DNA of 64,000 bases, taken from positions 108,048 to 172,047 of the forward strand of contig JACZZP010000022.1 in assembly GCA_015183035.1 (NCBI GenBank). Direction: 5' to 3'. Position 1 is the first letter of the stretch. Every line of letters starts with the position of its first letter. The notes beneath the pieces are model-generated. The model made no database searches. It was not told where the DNA came from and worked only from the letters and a program-made list of their open reading frames with translations. This document shows positions 40,376 through 54,800 of the stretch, piece by piece. A program made the position numbers and the translations under genes. The stretch is from Meloidogyne chitwoodi. Its lineage: Eukaryota; Nematoda; Chromadorea; Rhabditida; Meloidogynidae.

Positions 40376-40932
40376 AGATGTTATCTATACCTAATATCAA
40401 TAACTTAATTAGGTGCAAATGGAACTAAAAAATAATCATCATTTGATTTAACTATGTAATATGTGCAATAAGAATAAATTAGGGTAAAAGCAAACAAGAG
40501 TATAGCAATCATTAGGGTTACGCAAAAAAATAAAATATATTTACAGTTTATTGGTCCATAAAAATCAGAAAGGTTAATGTTTACTTTGTCATTTATGATA
40601 TGATAAATTTATAAATAAAATACATTCACATGATTAGGCTAGAAGGATCGATTGTATTCAAAGCTTTTTGTTAGTTAGCTTGTCGATTTTACCGTTTTTA
40701 CTATTGACCTTTTTGAGATTTTTCGTTTTGTCAATTTTTCCATTGCGTTTAAATTGGTTTCAAATTTTTCGAAAAAATTGTTGTTTACATTATTGATTTT
40801 TATTTTTTCATTCTTTAAAGAGAAGGAAAAATTCTCTCGATTCGTTCATGTTAATTTTCTTTCCGTTTACATATTTTATTACCCGATTTATTTAACTTAA
40901 TTCTAAAATATTTTAGCAAACAAAAAATTAAA
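40376..40932. other. Intergenic, no gene recognised
   Basis: AT-rich sequence between the ground-like gene and the HSP70 pseudogene; holds the 3' end of the former and nothing else that I recognise. Confidence 0.5.
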
Positions 40933-42465
<1,533 letters not shown>

Positions 42466-42472
42466 GTTAGGT

Positions 42473-42720
42473 GTGGTTTTATTTTATTTTTGAATCATTT
42501 ATTTGTGTTGAGTAAGCAGTTTTAAAGGTAGTTAAAGAAAGAGTGTTAGGGATAAAGTTTTTAAGAATATATATCGTTTATATAACTAACAAAATGTAAT
42601 ATTGTGTTTTTTTTATTTTTTGAATCATTTTATTTCATTTTTATGGAGTAAGCTGTTCAAAGTTAGTTAATGGAAGAGATAAAATTTAATAAGAGTGTAT
42701 TATAATGTGCATAACTGCGA
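42473..42720. repeat. Degenerate direct duplication before the satellite
   Basis: Two segments of about 125 bp (from about 42480 and 42608) share TTTTGAATCATTT, then GAGTAAGC(A/T)GTT, AGTTA and a final AAGAGTGT/AAGAATAT word. The copies are diverged. There is no relation to the 604-bp unit that I can see. Confidence 0.5.
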
Positions 42721-42898
42721 ACAGTAATGTCTTGTATTTATTTTTTGTACAAAGTTAATAATTTTCATAAACCAATTAGTATTATGTGTTGAATTATGAA
42801 GAAAGGTAGTATATAACGGTTTTATAAATGGGGAAGTAAAATATAATGCAAAAAGAGTAAATAAAGTGAAGGAAAAATTTAGTTTCAAGCAGAAAAAA
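42721..42898. other. Junction between unique DNA and the satellite
   Basis: Unremarkable AT-rich DNA up to the point (about 42899) where TTGAATTGAAAAATGTG begins the first satellite unit. Confidence 0.5.
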
Positions 42899-45800
42899 TT
42901 GAATTGAAAAATGTGTAGTAAATTTGACACAGCTTCCAAAACAATCGGGCTTCAAAAGGTATTCAAGCCAATAGGCAAAGAATAGCACGCCTTATAGTAT
43001 CTCGACAGGTATTCAAGCAAATAGGCAAAGAATAGCACGCCTTAGAGCATGTATAGGTGAGAGAGCAACAGGATGTTGAAGGAGGTGGGGGAGAGTATGA
43101 GGGGAGGTGGTGGGAAAATACAAAACACACAAACTTTTTCTCGATTTTTTTTCTCGATTTTTTTTTCTCGATTTTTTTTTCTCGATTTTTTTTTTTATTT
43201 TTTTCTCGATTTTTTTTTTCGATTTTTTTTCTCGTTTTTTTTGGTTCGATTTTTTTCTCGATTTTTTTTTCTCGATTTTTTTTCTCAATTTTTTTTTATT
43301 TTTTTTCTCAATTTTTTTTTATTTTTTTTTCTCGATTTTTTTTCTCGATTTTTTTCTCGGTTTTTTTTTCTCTATTTTCTCAATTTTTTTCTCGGTTTTT
43401 TTTCTCGATTTTTTTCTCGATTTTTTTCTCGATTTTTTTTCTCTATTTTTTTTCTCGATTTTTTGTTCTGGATTTTTTTTTTGACTATATTTGAAAATTA
43501 TTTTGAATTGAAAAATGTGTAGTAAATTTGACACAGCTTCCAAAACAATCGGGCTTCAAAAGGTATTCAAGCCAATAGGCAAAGAATAGCACGCCTTATA
43601 GTATCTCGACAGGTATTCAAGCAAATAGGCAAAGAATAGCACGCCTTAGAGCATGTATAGGTGAGAGAGCAACAGGATGTTGAAGGAGGTGGGGGAGAGT
43701 ATGAGGGGAGGTGGTGGGAAAATACAAAACACACAAACTTTTTCTCGATTTTTTTTCTCGATTTTTTTTTCTCGATTTTTTTTTCTCGATTTTTTTTTTT
43801 ATTTTTTTCTCGATTTTTTTTTTCGATTTTTTTTCTCGTTTTTTTTGGTTCGATTTTTTTCTCGATTTTTTTTTCTCGATTTTTTTTCTCAATTTTTTTT
43901 TATTTTTTTTCTCAATTTTTTTTATTTTTTTTTCTCGATTTTTTTTCTCGATTTTTTTCTCGGTTTTTTTTTCTCTATTTTCTCAATTTTTTTCTCGGTT
44001 TTTTTTCTCGATTTTTTTCTCGATTTTTTTCTCGATTTTTTTTCTCTATTTTTTTTCTCGATTTTTTGTTCTGGATTTTTTTTTTGACTATATTTGAAAA
44101 TTATTTTGAATTGAAAAATGTGTAGTAAATTTGACACAGCTTCCAAAACAATCGGGCTTCAAAAGGTATTCAAGCCAATAGGCAAAGAATAGCACGCCTT
44201 ATAGTATCTCGACAGGTATTCAAGCAAATAGGCAAAGAATAGCACGCCTTAGAGCATGTATAGGTGAGAGAGCAACAGGATGTTGAAGGAGGTGGGGGAG
44301 AGTATGAGGGGAGGTGGTGGGAAAATACAAAACACACAAACTTTTTCTCGATTTTTTTTCTCGATTTTTTTTTCTCGATTTTTTTTTCTCGATTTTTTTT
44401 TTATTTTTTTCTCGATTTTTTTTTTCGATTTTTTTTCTCGTTTTTTTTGGTTCGATTTTTTTCTCGATTTTTTTTTCTCGATTTTTTTTCTCAATTTTTT
44501 TTTATTTTTTTTCTCAATTTTTTTTTATTTTTTTTTCTCGATTTTTTTTCTCGATTTTTTTCTCGGTTTTTTTTTCTCTATTTTCTCAATTTTTTTCTCG
44601 GTTTTTTTTCTCGATTTTTTTCTCGATTTTTTTCTCGATTTTTTTTCTCTATTTTTTTTCTCGATTTTTTGTTCTGGATTTTTTTTTTGACTATATTTGA
44701 AAATTATTTTGAATTGAAAAATGTGTAGTAAATTTGACACAGCTTCCAAAACAATCGGGCTTCAAAAGGTATTCAAGCCAATAGGCAAAGAATAGCACGC
44801 CTTATAGTATCTCGACAGGTATTCAAGCAAATAGGCAAAGAATAGCACGCCTTAGAGCATGTATAGGTGAGAGAGCAACAGGATGTTGAAGGAGGTGGGG
44901 GAGAGTATGAGGGGAGGTGGTGGGAAAATACAAAACACACAAACTTTTTCTCGATTTTTTTTCTCGATTTTTTTTTCTCGATTTTTTTTTCTCGATTTTT
45001 TTTTTTATTTTTTTCTCGATTTTTTTTTTCGATTTTTTTTCTCGTTTTTTTTGGTTCGATTTTTTTCTCGATTTTTTTTTCTCGATTTTTTTTCTCAATT
45101 TTTTTTTATTTTTTTTCTCAATTTTTTTTTATTTTTTTTTCTCGATTTTTTTTCTCGATTTTTTTCTCGGTTTTTTTTTCTCTATTTTCTCAATTTTTTT
45201 CTCGGTTTTTTTTCTCGATTTTTTTCTCGATTTTTTTCTCGATTTTTTTTCTCTATTTTTTTTCTCGATTTTTTGTTCTGGATTTTTTTTTTGACTATAT
45301 TTGAAAATTATTTTGAATTGAAAAATGTGTAGTAAATTTGACACAGCTTCCAAAACAATCGGGCTTCAAAAGGTATTCAAGCCAATAGGCAAAGAATAGC
45401 ACGCCTTATAGTATCTCGACAGGTATTCAAGCAAATAGGCAAAGAATAGCACGCCTTAGAGCATGTATAGGTGAGAGAGCAACAGGATGTTGAAGGAGGT
45501 GGGGGAGAGTATGAGGGGAGGTGGTGGGAAAATACAAAACACACAAACTTTTTCTCGATTTTTTTTCTCGATTTTTTTTTCTCGATTTTTTTTTCTCGAT
45601 TTTTTTTTTTATTTTTTTCTCGATTTTTTTTTTCGATTTTTTTTCTCGTTTTTTTTGGTTCGATTTTTTTCTCGATTTTTTTTTCTCGATTTTTTTTCTC
45701 AATTTTTTTTTATTTTTTTTCTCAATTTTTTTTTATTTTTTTTTCTCGATTTTTTTTCTCGATTTTTTTCTCGGTTTTTTTTTCTCTATTTTCTCAATTT

Positions 45801-48800
45801 TTTTCTCGGTTTTTTTTCTCGATTTTTTTCTCGATTTTTTTCTCGATTTTTTTTCTCTATTTTTTTTCTCGATTTTTTGTTCTGGATTTTTTTTTTGACT
45901 ATATTTGAAAATTATTTTGAATTGAAAAATGTGTAGTAAATTTGACACAGCTTCCAAAACAATCGGGCTTCAAAAGGTATTCAAGCCAATAGGCAAAGAA
46001 TAGCACGCCTTATAGTATCTCGACAGGTATTCAAGCAAATAGGCAAAGAATAGCACGCCTTAGAGCATGTATAGGTGAGAGAGCAACAGGATGTTGAAGG
46101 AGGTGGGGGAGAGTATGAGGGGAGGTGGTGGGAAAATACAAAACACACAAACTTTTTCTCGATTTTTTTTCTCGATTTTTTTTTCTCGATTTTTTTTTCT
46201 CGATTTTTTTTTTTATTTTTTTCTCGATTTTTTTTTTCGATTTTTTTTCTCGTTTTTTTTGGTTCGATTTTTTTCTCGATTTTTTTTTCTCGATTTTTTT
46301 TCTCAATTTTTTTTTATTTTTTTTCTCAATTTTTTTTTATTTTTTTTTCTCGATTTTTTTTCTCGATTTTTTTCTCGGTTTTTTTTTCTCTATTTTCTCA
46401 ATTTTTTTCTCGGTTTTTTTTCTCGATTTTTTTCTCGATTTTTTTTCTCTATTTTTTTTCTCGATTTTTTGTTCTGGATTTTTTTTTTGACTATATTTGA
46501 AAATTATTTTGAATTGAAAAATGTGTAGTAAATTTGACACAGCTTCCAAAACAATCGGGCTTCAAAAGGTATTCAAGCCAATAGGCAAAGAATAGCACGC
46601 CTTATAGTATCTCGACAGGTATTCAAGCAAATAGGCAAAGAATAGCACGCCTTAGAGCATGTATAGGTGAGAGAGCAACAGGATGTTGAAGGAGGTGGGG
46701 GAGAGTATGAGGGGAGGTGGTGGGAAAATACAAAACACACAAACTTTTTCTCGATTTTTTTTCTCGATTTTTTTTTCTCGATTTTTTTTTCTCGATTTTT
46801 TTTTTTATTTTTTTCTCGATTTTTTTTTTCGATTTTTTTTCTCGTTTTTTTTGGTTCGATTTTTTTCTCGATTTTTTTTTCTCGATTTTTTTTCTCAATT
46901 TTTTTTTATTTTTTTTCTCAATTTTTTTTTATTTTTTTTTCTCGATTTTTTTTCTCGATTTTTTTCTCGGTTTTTTTTTCTCTATTTTCTCAATTTTTTT
47001 CTCGGTTTTTTTTCTCGATTTTTTTCTCGATTTTTTTCTCGATTTTTTTTCTCTATTTTTTTTCTCGATTTTTTGTTCTGGATTTTTTTTTTGACTATAT
47101 TTGAAAATTATTTTGAATTGAAAAATGTGTAGTAAATTTGACACAGCTTCCAAAACAATCGGGCTTCAAAAGGTATTCAAGCCAATAGGCAAAGAATAGC
47201 ACGCCTTATAGTATCTCGACAGGTATTCAAGCAAATAGGCAAAGAATAGCACGCCTTAGAGCATGTATAGGTGAGAGAGCAACAGGATGTTGAAGGAGGT
47301 GGGGGAGAGTATGAGGGGAGGTGGTGGGAAAATACAAAACACACAAACTTTTTCTCGATTTTTTTTCTCGATTTTTTTTTCTCGATTTTTTTTTCTCGAT
47401 TTTTTTTTTTATTTTTTTCTCGATTTTTTTTTTCGATTTTTTTTCTCGTTTTTTTTGGTTCGATTTTTTTCTCGATTTTTTTTTCTCGATTTTTTTTCTC
47501 AATTTTTTTTTATTTTTTTTCTCAATTTTTTTTTATTTTTTTTTCTCGATTTTTTTTCTCGATTTTTTTCTCGGTTTTTTTTTCTCTATTTTCTCAATTT
47601 TTTTCTCGGTTTTTTTTCTCGATTTTTTTCTCGATTTTTTTCTCGATTTTTTTTCTCTATTTTTTTTCTCGATTTTTTGTTCTGGATTTTTTTTTTGACT
47701 ATATTTGAAAATTATTTTGAATTGAAAAATGTGTAGTAAATTTGACACAGCTTCCAAAACAATCGGGCTTCAAAAGGTATTCAAGCCAATAGGCAAAGAA
47801 TAGCACGCCTTATAGTATCTCGACAGGTATTCAAGCAAATAGGCAAAGAATAGCACGCCTTAGAGCATGTATAGGTGAGAGAGCAACAGGATGTTGAAGG
47901 AGGTGGGGGAGAGTATGAGGGGAGGTGGTGGGAAAATACAAAACACACAAACTTTTTCTCGATTTTTTTTCTCGATTTTTTTTTCTCGATTTTTTTTTCT
48001 CGATTTTTTTTTTTATTTTTTTCTCGATTTTTTTTTTCGATTTTTTTTCTCGTTTTTTTTGGTTCGATTTTTTTCTCGATTTTTTTTTCTCGATTTTTTT
48101 TCTCAATTTTTTTTTATTTTTTTTCTCAATTTTTTTTTATTTTTTTTTCTCGATTTTTTTTCTCGATTTTTTTCTCGGTTTTTTTTTCTCTATTTTCTCA
48201 ATTTTTTTCTCGGTTTTTTTTCTCGATTTTTTTCTCGATTTTTTTCTCGATTTTTTTTCTCTATTTTTTTTCTCGATTTTTTGTTCTGGATTTTTTTTTT
48301 GACTATATTTGAAAATTATTTTGAATTGAAAAATGTGTAGTAAATTTGACACAGCTTCCAAAACAATCGGGCTTCAAAAGGTATTCAAGCCAATAGGCAA
48401 AGAATAGCACGCCTTATAGTATCTCGACAGGTATTCAAGCAAATAGGCAAAGAATAGCACGCCTTAGAGCATGTATAGGTGAGAGAGCAACAGGATGTTG
48501 AAGGAGGTGGGGGAGAGTATGAGGGGAGGTGGTGGGAAAATACAAAACACACAAACTTTTTCTCGATTTTTTTTCTCGATTTTTTTTTCTCGATTTTTTT
48601 TTCTCGATTTTTTTTTTTATTTTTTTCTCGATTTTTTTTTTCGATTTTTTTTCTCGTTTTTTTTGGTTCGATTTTTTTCTCGATTTTTTTTTCTCGATTT
48701 TTTTTCTCAATTTTTTTTTATTTTTTTTCTCAATTTTTTTTTATTTTTTTTTCTCGATTTTTTTTCTCGATTTTTTTCTCGGTTTTTTTTTCTCTATTTT

Positions 48801-51800
48801 CTCAATTTTTTTCTCGGTTTTTTTTCTCGATTTTTTTCTCGATTTTTTTCTCGATTTTTTTTCTCTATTTTTTTTCTCGATTTTTTGTTCTGGATTTTTT
48901 TTTTGACTATATTTGAAAATTATTTTGAATTGAAAAATGTGTAGTAAATTTGACACAGCTTCCAAAACAATCGGGCTTCAAAAGGTATTCAAGCCAATAG
49001 GCAAAGAATAGCACGCCTTATAGTATCTCGACAGGTATTCAAGCAAATAGGCAAAGAATAGCACGCCTTAGAGCATGTATAGGTGAGAGAGCAACAGGAT
49101 GTTGAAGGAGGTGGGGGAGAGTATGAGGGGAGGTGGTGGGAAAATACAAAACACACAAACTTTTTCTCGATTTTTTTTCTCGATTTTTTTTTCTCGATTT
49201 TTTTTTCTCGATTTTTTTTTTTATTTTTTTCTCGATTTTTTTTTTCGATTTTTTTTCTCGTTTTTTTTGGTTCGATTTTTTTCTCGATTTTTTTTTCTCG
49301 ATTTTTTTTCTCAATTTTTTTTTATTTTTTTTCTCAATTTTTTTTTATTTTTTTTTCTCGATTTTTTTTCTCGATTTTTTTCTCGGTTTTTTTTTCTCTA
49401 TTTTCTCAATTTTTTTCTCGGTTTTTTTTCTCGATTTTTTTCTCGATTTTTTTCTCGATTTTTTTTCTCTATTTTTTTTCTCGATTTTTTGTTCTGGATT
49501 TTTTTTTTGACTATATTTGAAAATTATTTTGAATTGAAAAATGTGTAGTAAATTTGACACAGCTTCCAAAACAATCGGGCTTCAAAAGGTATTCAAGCCA
49601 ATAGGCAAAGAATAGCACGCCTTATAGTATCTCGACAGGTATTCAAGCAAATAGGCAAAGAATAGCACGCCTTAGAGCATGTATAGGTGAGAGAGCAACA
49701 GGATGTTGAAGGAGGTGGGGGAGAGTATGAGGGGAGGTGGTGGGAAAATACAAAACACACAAACTTTTTCTCGATTTTTTTTCTCGATTTTTTTTTCTCG
49801 ATTTTTTTTTCTCGATTTTTTTTTTTATTTTTTTCTCGATTTTTTTTTTCGATTTTTTTTCTCGTTTTTTTTGGTTCGATTTTTTTCTCGATTTTTTTTT
49901 CTCGATTTTTTTTCTCAATTTTTTTTTATTTTTTTTCTCAATTTTTTTTTATTTTTTTTTCTCGATTTTTTTTCTCGATTTTTTTCTCGGTTTTTTTTTC
50001 TCTATTTTCTCAATTTTTTTCTCGGTTTTTTTTCTCGATTTTTTTCTCGATTTTTTTCTCGATTTTTTTTCTCTATTTTTTTTCTCGATTTTTTGTTCTG
50101 GATTTTTTTTTTGACTATATTTGAAAATTATTTTGAATTGAAAAATGTGTAGTAAATTTGACACAGCTTCCAAAACAATCGGGCTTCAAAAGGTATTCAA
50201 GCCAATAGGCAAAGAATAGCACGCCTTATAGTATCTCGACAGGTATTCAAGCAAATAGGCAAAGAATAGCACGCCTTAGAGCATGTATAGGTGAGAGAGC
50301 AACAGGATGTTGAAGGAGGTGGGGGAGAGTATGAGGGGAGGTGGTGGGAAAATACAAAACACACAAACTTTTTCTCGATTTTTTTTCTCGATTTTTTTTT
50401 CTCGATTTTTTTTTCTCGATTTTTTTTTTTATTTTTTTCTCGATTTTTTTTTTCGATTTTTTTTCTCGTTTTTTTTGGTTCGATTTTTTTCTCGATTTTT
50501 TTTTCTCGATTTTTTTTCTCAATTTTTTTTTATTTTTTTTCTCAATTTTTTTTTATTTTTTTTTCTCGATTTTTTTTCTCGATTTTTTTCTCGGTTTTTT
50601 TTTCTCTATTTTCTCAATTTTTTTCTCGGTTTTTTTTCTCGATTTTTTTCTCGATTTTTTTCTCGATTTTTTTTCTCTATTTTTTTTCTCGATTTTTTGT
50701 TCTGGATTTTTTTTTTGACTATATTTGAAAATTATTTTGAATTGAAAAATGTGTAGTAAATTTGACACAGCTTCCAAAACAATCGGGCTTCAAAAGGTAT
50801 TCAAGCCAATAGGCAAAGAATAGCACGCCTTATAGTATCTCGACAGGTATTCAAGCAAATAGGCAAAGAATAGCACGCCTTAGAGCATGTATAGGTGAGA
50901 GAGCAACAGGATGTTGAAGGAGGTGGGGGAGAGTATGAGGGGAGGTGGTGGGAAAATACAAAACACACAAACTTTTTCTCGATTTTTTTTCTCGATTTTT
51001 TTTTCTCGATTTTTTTTTCTCGATTTTTTTTTTTATTTTTTTCTCGATTTTTTTTTTCGATTTTTTTTCTCGTTTTTTTTGGTTCGATTTTTTTCTCGAT
51101 TTTTTTTTCTCGATTTTTTTTCTCAATTTTTTTTTATTTTTTTTCTCAATTTTTTTTTATTTTTTTTTCTCGATTTTTTTTCTCGATTTTTTTCTCGGTT
51201 TTTTTTTCTCTATTTTCTCAATTTTTTTCTCGGTTTTTTTTCTCGATTTTTTTCTCGATTTTTTTCTCGATTTTTTTTCTCTATTTTTTTTCTCGATTTT
51301 TTGTTCTGGATTTTTTTTTTGACTATATTTGAAAATTATTTTGAATTGAAAAATGTGTAGTAAATTTGACACAGCTTCCAAAACAATCGGGCTTCAAAAG
51401 GTATTCAAGCCAATAGGCAAAGAATAGCACGCCTTATAGTATCTCGACAGGTATTCAAGCAAATAGGCAAAGAATAGCACGCCTTAGAGCATGTATAGGT
51501 GAGAGAGCAACAGGATGTTGAAGGAGGTGGGGGAGAGTATGAGGGGAGGTGGTGGGAAAATACAAAACACACAAACTTTTTCTCGATTTTTTTTCTCGAT
51601 TTTTTTTTCTCGATTTTTTTTTCTCGATTTTTTTTTTTATTTTTTTCTCGATTTTTTTTTTCGATTTTTTTTCTCGTTTTTTTTGGTTCGATTTTTTTCT
51701 CGATTTTTTTTTCTCGATTTTTTTTCTCAATTTTTTTTTATTTTTTTTCTCAATTTTTTTTTATTTTTTTTTCTCGATTTTTTTTCTCGATTTTTTTCTC

Positions 51801-54800
51801 GGTTTTTTTTTCTCTATTTTCTCAATTTTTTTCTCGGTTTTTTTTCTCGATTTTTTTCTCGATTTTTTTCTCGATTTTTTTTCTCTATTTTTTTTCTCGA
51901 TTTTTTGTTCTGGATTTTTTTTTTGACTATATTTGAAAATTATTTTGAATTGAAAAATGTGTAGTAAATTTGACACAGCTTCCAAAACAATCGGGCTTCA
52001 AAAGGTATTCAAGCCAATAGGCAAAGAATAGCACGCCTTATAGTATCTCGACAGGTATTCAAGCAAATAGGCAAAGAATAGCACGCCTTAGAGCATGTAT
52101 AGGTGAGAGAGCAACAGGATGTTGAAGGAGGTGGGGGAGAGTATGAGGGGAGGTGGTGGGAAAATACAAAACACACAAACTTTTTCTCGATTTTTTTTCT
52201 CGATTTTTTTTTCTCGATTTTTTTTTCTCGATTTTTTTTTTTATTTTTTTCTCGATTTTTTTTTTCGATTTTTTTTCTCGTTTTTTTTGGTTCGATTTTT
52301 TTCTCGATTTTTTTTTCTCGATTTTTTTTCTCAATTTTTTTTTATTTTTTTTCTCAATTTTTTTTTATTTTTTTTTCTCGATTTTTTTTCTCGATTTTTT
52401 TCTCGGTTTTTTTTTCTCTATTTTCTCAATTTTTTTCTCGGTTTTTTTTCTCGATTTTTTTCTCGATTTTTTTCTCGATTTTTTTTCTCTATTTTTTTTC
52501 TCGATTTTTTGTTCTGGATTTTTTTTTTGACTATATTTGAAAATTATTTTGAATTGAAAAATGTGTAGTAAATTTGACACAGCTTCCAAAACAATCGGGC
52601 TTCAAAAGGTATTCAAGCCAATAGGCAAAGAATAGCACGCCTTATAGTATCTCGACAGGTATTCAAGCAAATAGGCAAAGAATAGCACGCCTTAGAGCAT
52701 GTATAGGTGAGAGAGCAACAGGATGTTGAAGGAGGTGGGGGAGAGTATGAGGGGAGGTGGTGGGAAAATACAAAACACACAAACTTTTTCTCGATTTTTT
52801 TTCTCGATTTTTTTTTCTCGATTTTTTTTTCTCGATTTTTTTTTTTATTTTTTTCTCGATTTTTTTTTTCGATTTTTTTTCTCGTTTTTTTTGGTTCGAT
52901 TTTTTTCTCGATTTTTTTTTCTCGATTTTTTTTCTCAATTTTTTTTTATTTTTTTTCTCAATTTTTTTTTATTTTTTTTTCTCGATTTTTTTTCTCGATT
53001 TTTTTCTCGGTTTTTTTTTCTCTATTTTCTCAATTTTTTTCTCGGTTTTTTTTCTCGATTTTTTTCTCGATTTTTTTCTCGATTTTTTTTCTCTATTTTT
53101 TTTCTCGATTTTTTGTTCTGGATTTTTTTTTTGACTATATTTGAAAATTATTTTGAATTGAAAAATGTGTAGTAAATTTGACACAGCTTCCAAAACAATC
53201 GGGCTTCAAAAGGTATTCAAGCCAATAGGCAAAGAATAGCACGCCTTATAGTATCTCGACAGGTATTCAAGCAAATAGGCAAAGAATAGCACGCCTTAGA
53301 GCATGTATAGGTGAGAGAGCAACAGGATGTTGAAGGAGGTGGGGGAGAGTATGAGGGGAGGTGGTGGGAAAATACAAAACACACAAACTTTTTCTCGATT
53401 TTTTTTCTCGATTTTTTTTTCTCGATTTTTTTTTCTCGATTTTTTTTTTTATTTTTTTCTCGATTTTTTTTTTCGATTTTTTTTCTCGTTTTTTTTGGTT
53501 CGATTTTTTTCTCGATTTTTTTTTCTCGATTTTTTTTCTCAATTTTTTTTTATTTTTTTTCTCAATTTTTTTTTATTTTTTTTTCTCGATTTTTTTTCTC
53601 GATTTTTTTCTCGGTTTTTTTTTCTCTATTTTCTCAATTTTTTTCTCGGTTTTTTTTCTCGATTTTTTTCTCGATTTTTTTCTCGATTTTTTTTCTCTAT
53701 TTTTTTTCTCGATTTTTTGTTCTGGATTTTTTTTTTGACTATATTTGAAAATTATTTTGAATTGAAAAATGTGTAGTAAATTTGACACAGCTTCCAAAAC
53801 AATCGGGCTTCAAAAGGTATTCAAGCCAATAGGCAAAGAATAGCACGCCTTATAGTATCTCGACAGGTATTCAAGCAAATAGGCAAAGAATAGCACGCCT
53901 TAGAGCATGTATAGGTGAGAGAGCAACAGGATGTTGAAGGAGGTGGGGGAGAGTATGAGGGGAGGTGGTGGGAAAATACAAAACACACAAACTTTTTCTC
54001 GATTTTTTTTCTCGATTTTTTTTTCTCGATTTTTTTTTCTCGATTTTTTTTTTTATTTTTTTCTCGATTTTTTTTTTCGATTTTTTTTCTCGTTTTTTTT
54101 GGTTCGATTTTTTTCTCGATTTTTTTTTCTCGATTTTTTTTCTCAATTTTTTTTTATTTTTTTTCTCAATTTTTTTTTATTTTTTTTTCTCGATTTTTTT
54201 TCTCGATTTTTTTCTCGGTTTTTTTTTCTCTATTTTCTCAATTTTTTTCTCGGTTTTTTTTCTCGATTTTTTTCTCGATTTTTTTCTCGATTTTTTTTCT
54301 CTATTTTTTTTCTCGATTTTTTGTTCTGGATTTTTTTTTTGACTATATTTGAAAATTATTTTGAATTGAAAAATGTGTAGTAAATTTGACACAGCTTCCA
54401 AAACAATCGGGCTTCAAAAGGTATTCAAGCCAATAGGCAAAGAATAGCACGCCTTATAGTATCTCGACAGGTATTCAAGCAAATAGGCAAAGAATAGCAC
54501 GCCTTAGAGCATGTATAGGTGAGAGAGCAACAGGATGTTGAAGGAGGTGGGGGAGAGTATGAGGGGAGGTGGTGGGAAAATACAAAACACACAAACTTTT
54601 TCTCGATTTTTTTTCTCGATTTTTTTTTCTCGATTTTTTTTTCTCGATTTTTTTTTTTATTTTTTTCTCGATTTTTTTTTTCGATTTTTTTTCTCGTTTT
54701 TTTTGGTTCGATTTTTTTCTCGATTTTTTTTTCTCGATTTTTTTTCTCAATTTTTTTTTATTTTTTTTCTCAATTTTTTTTTATTTTTTTTTCTCGATTT

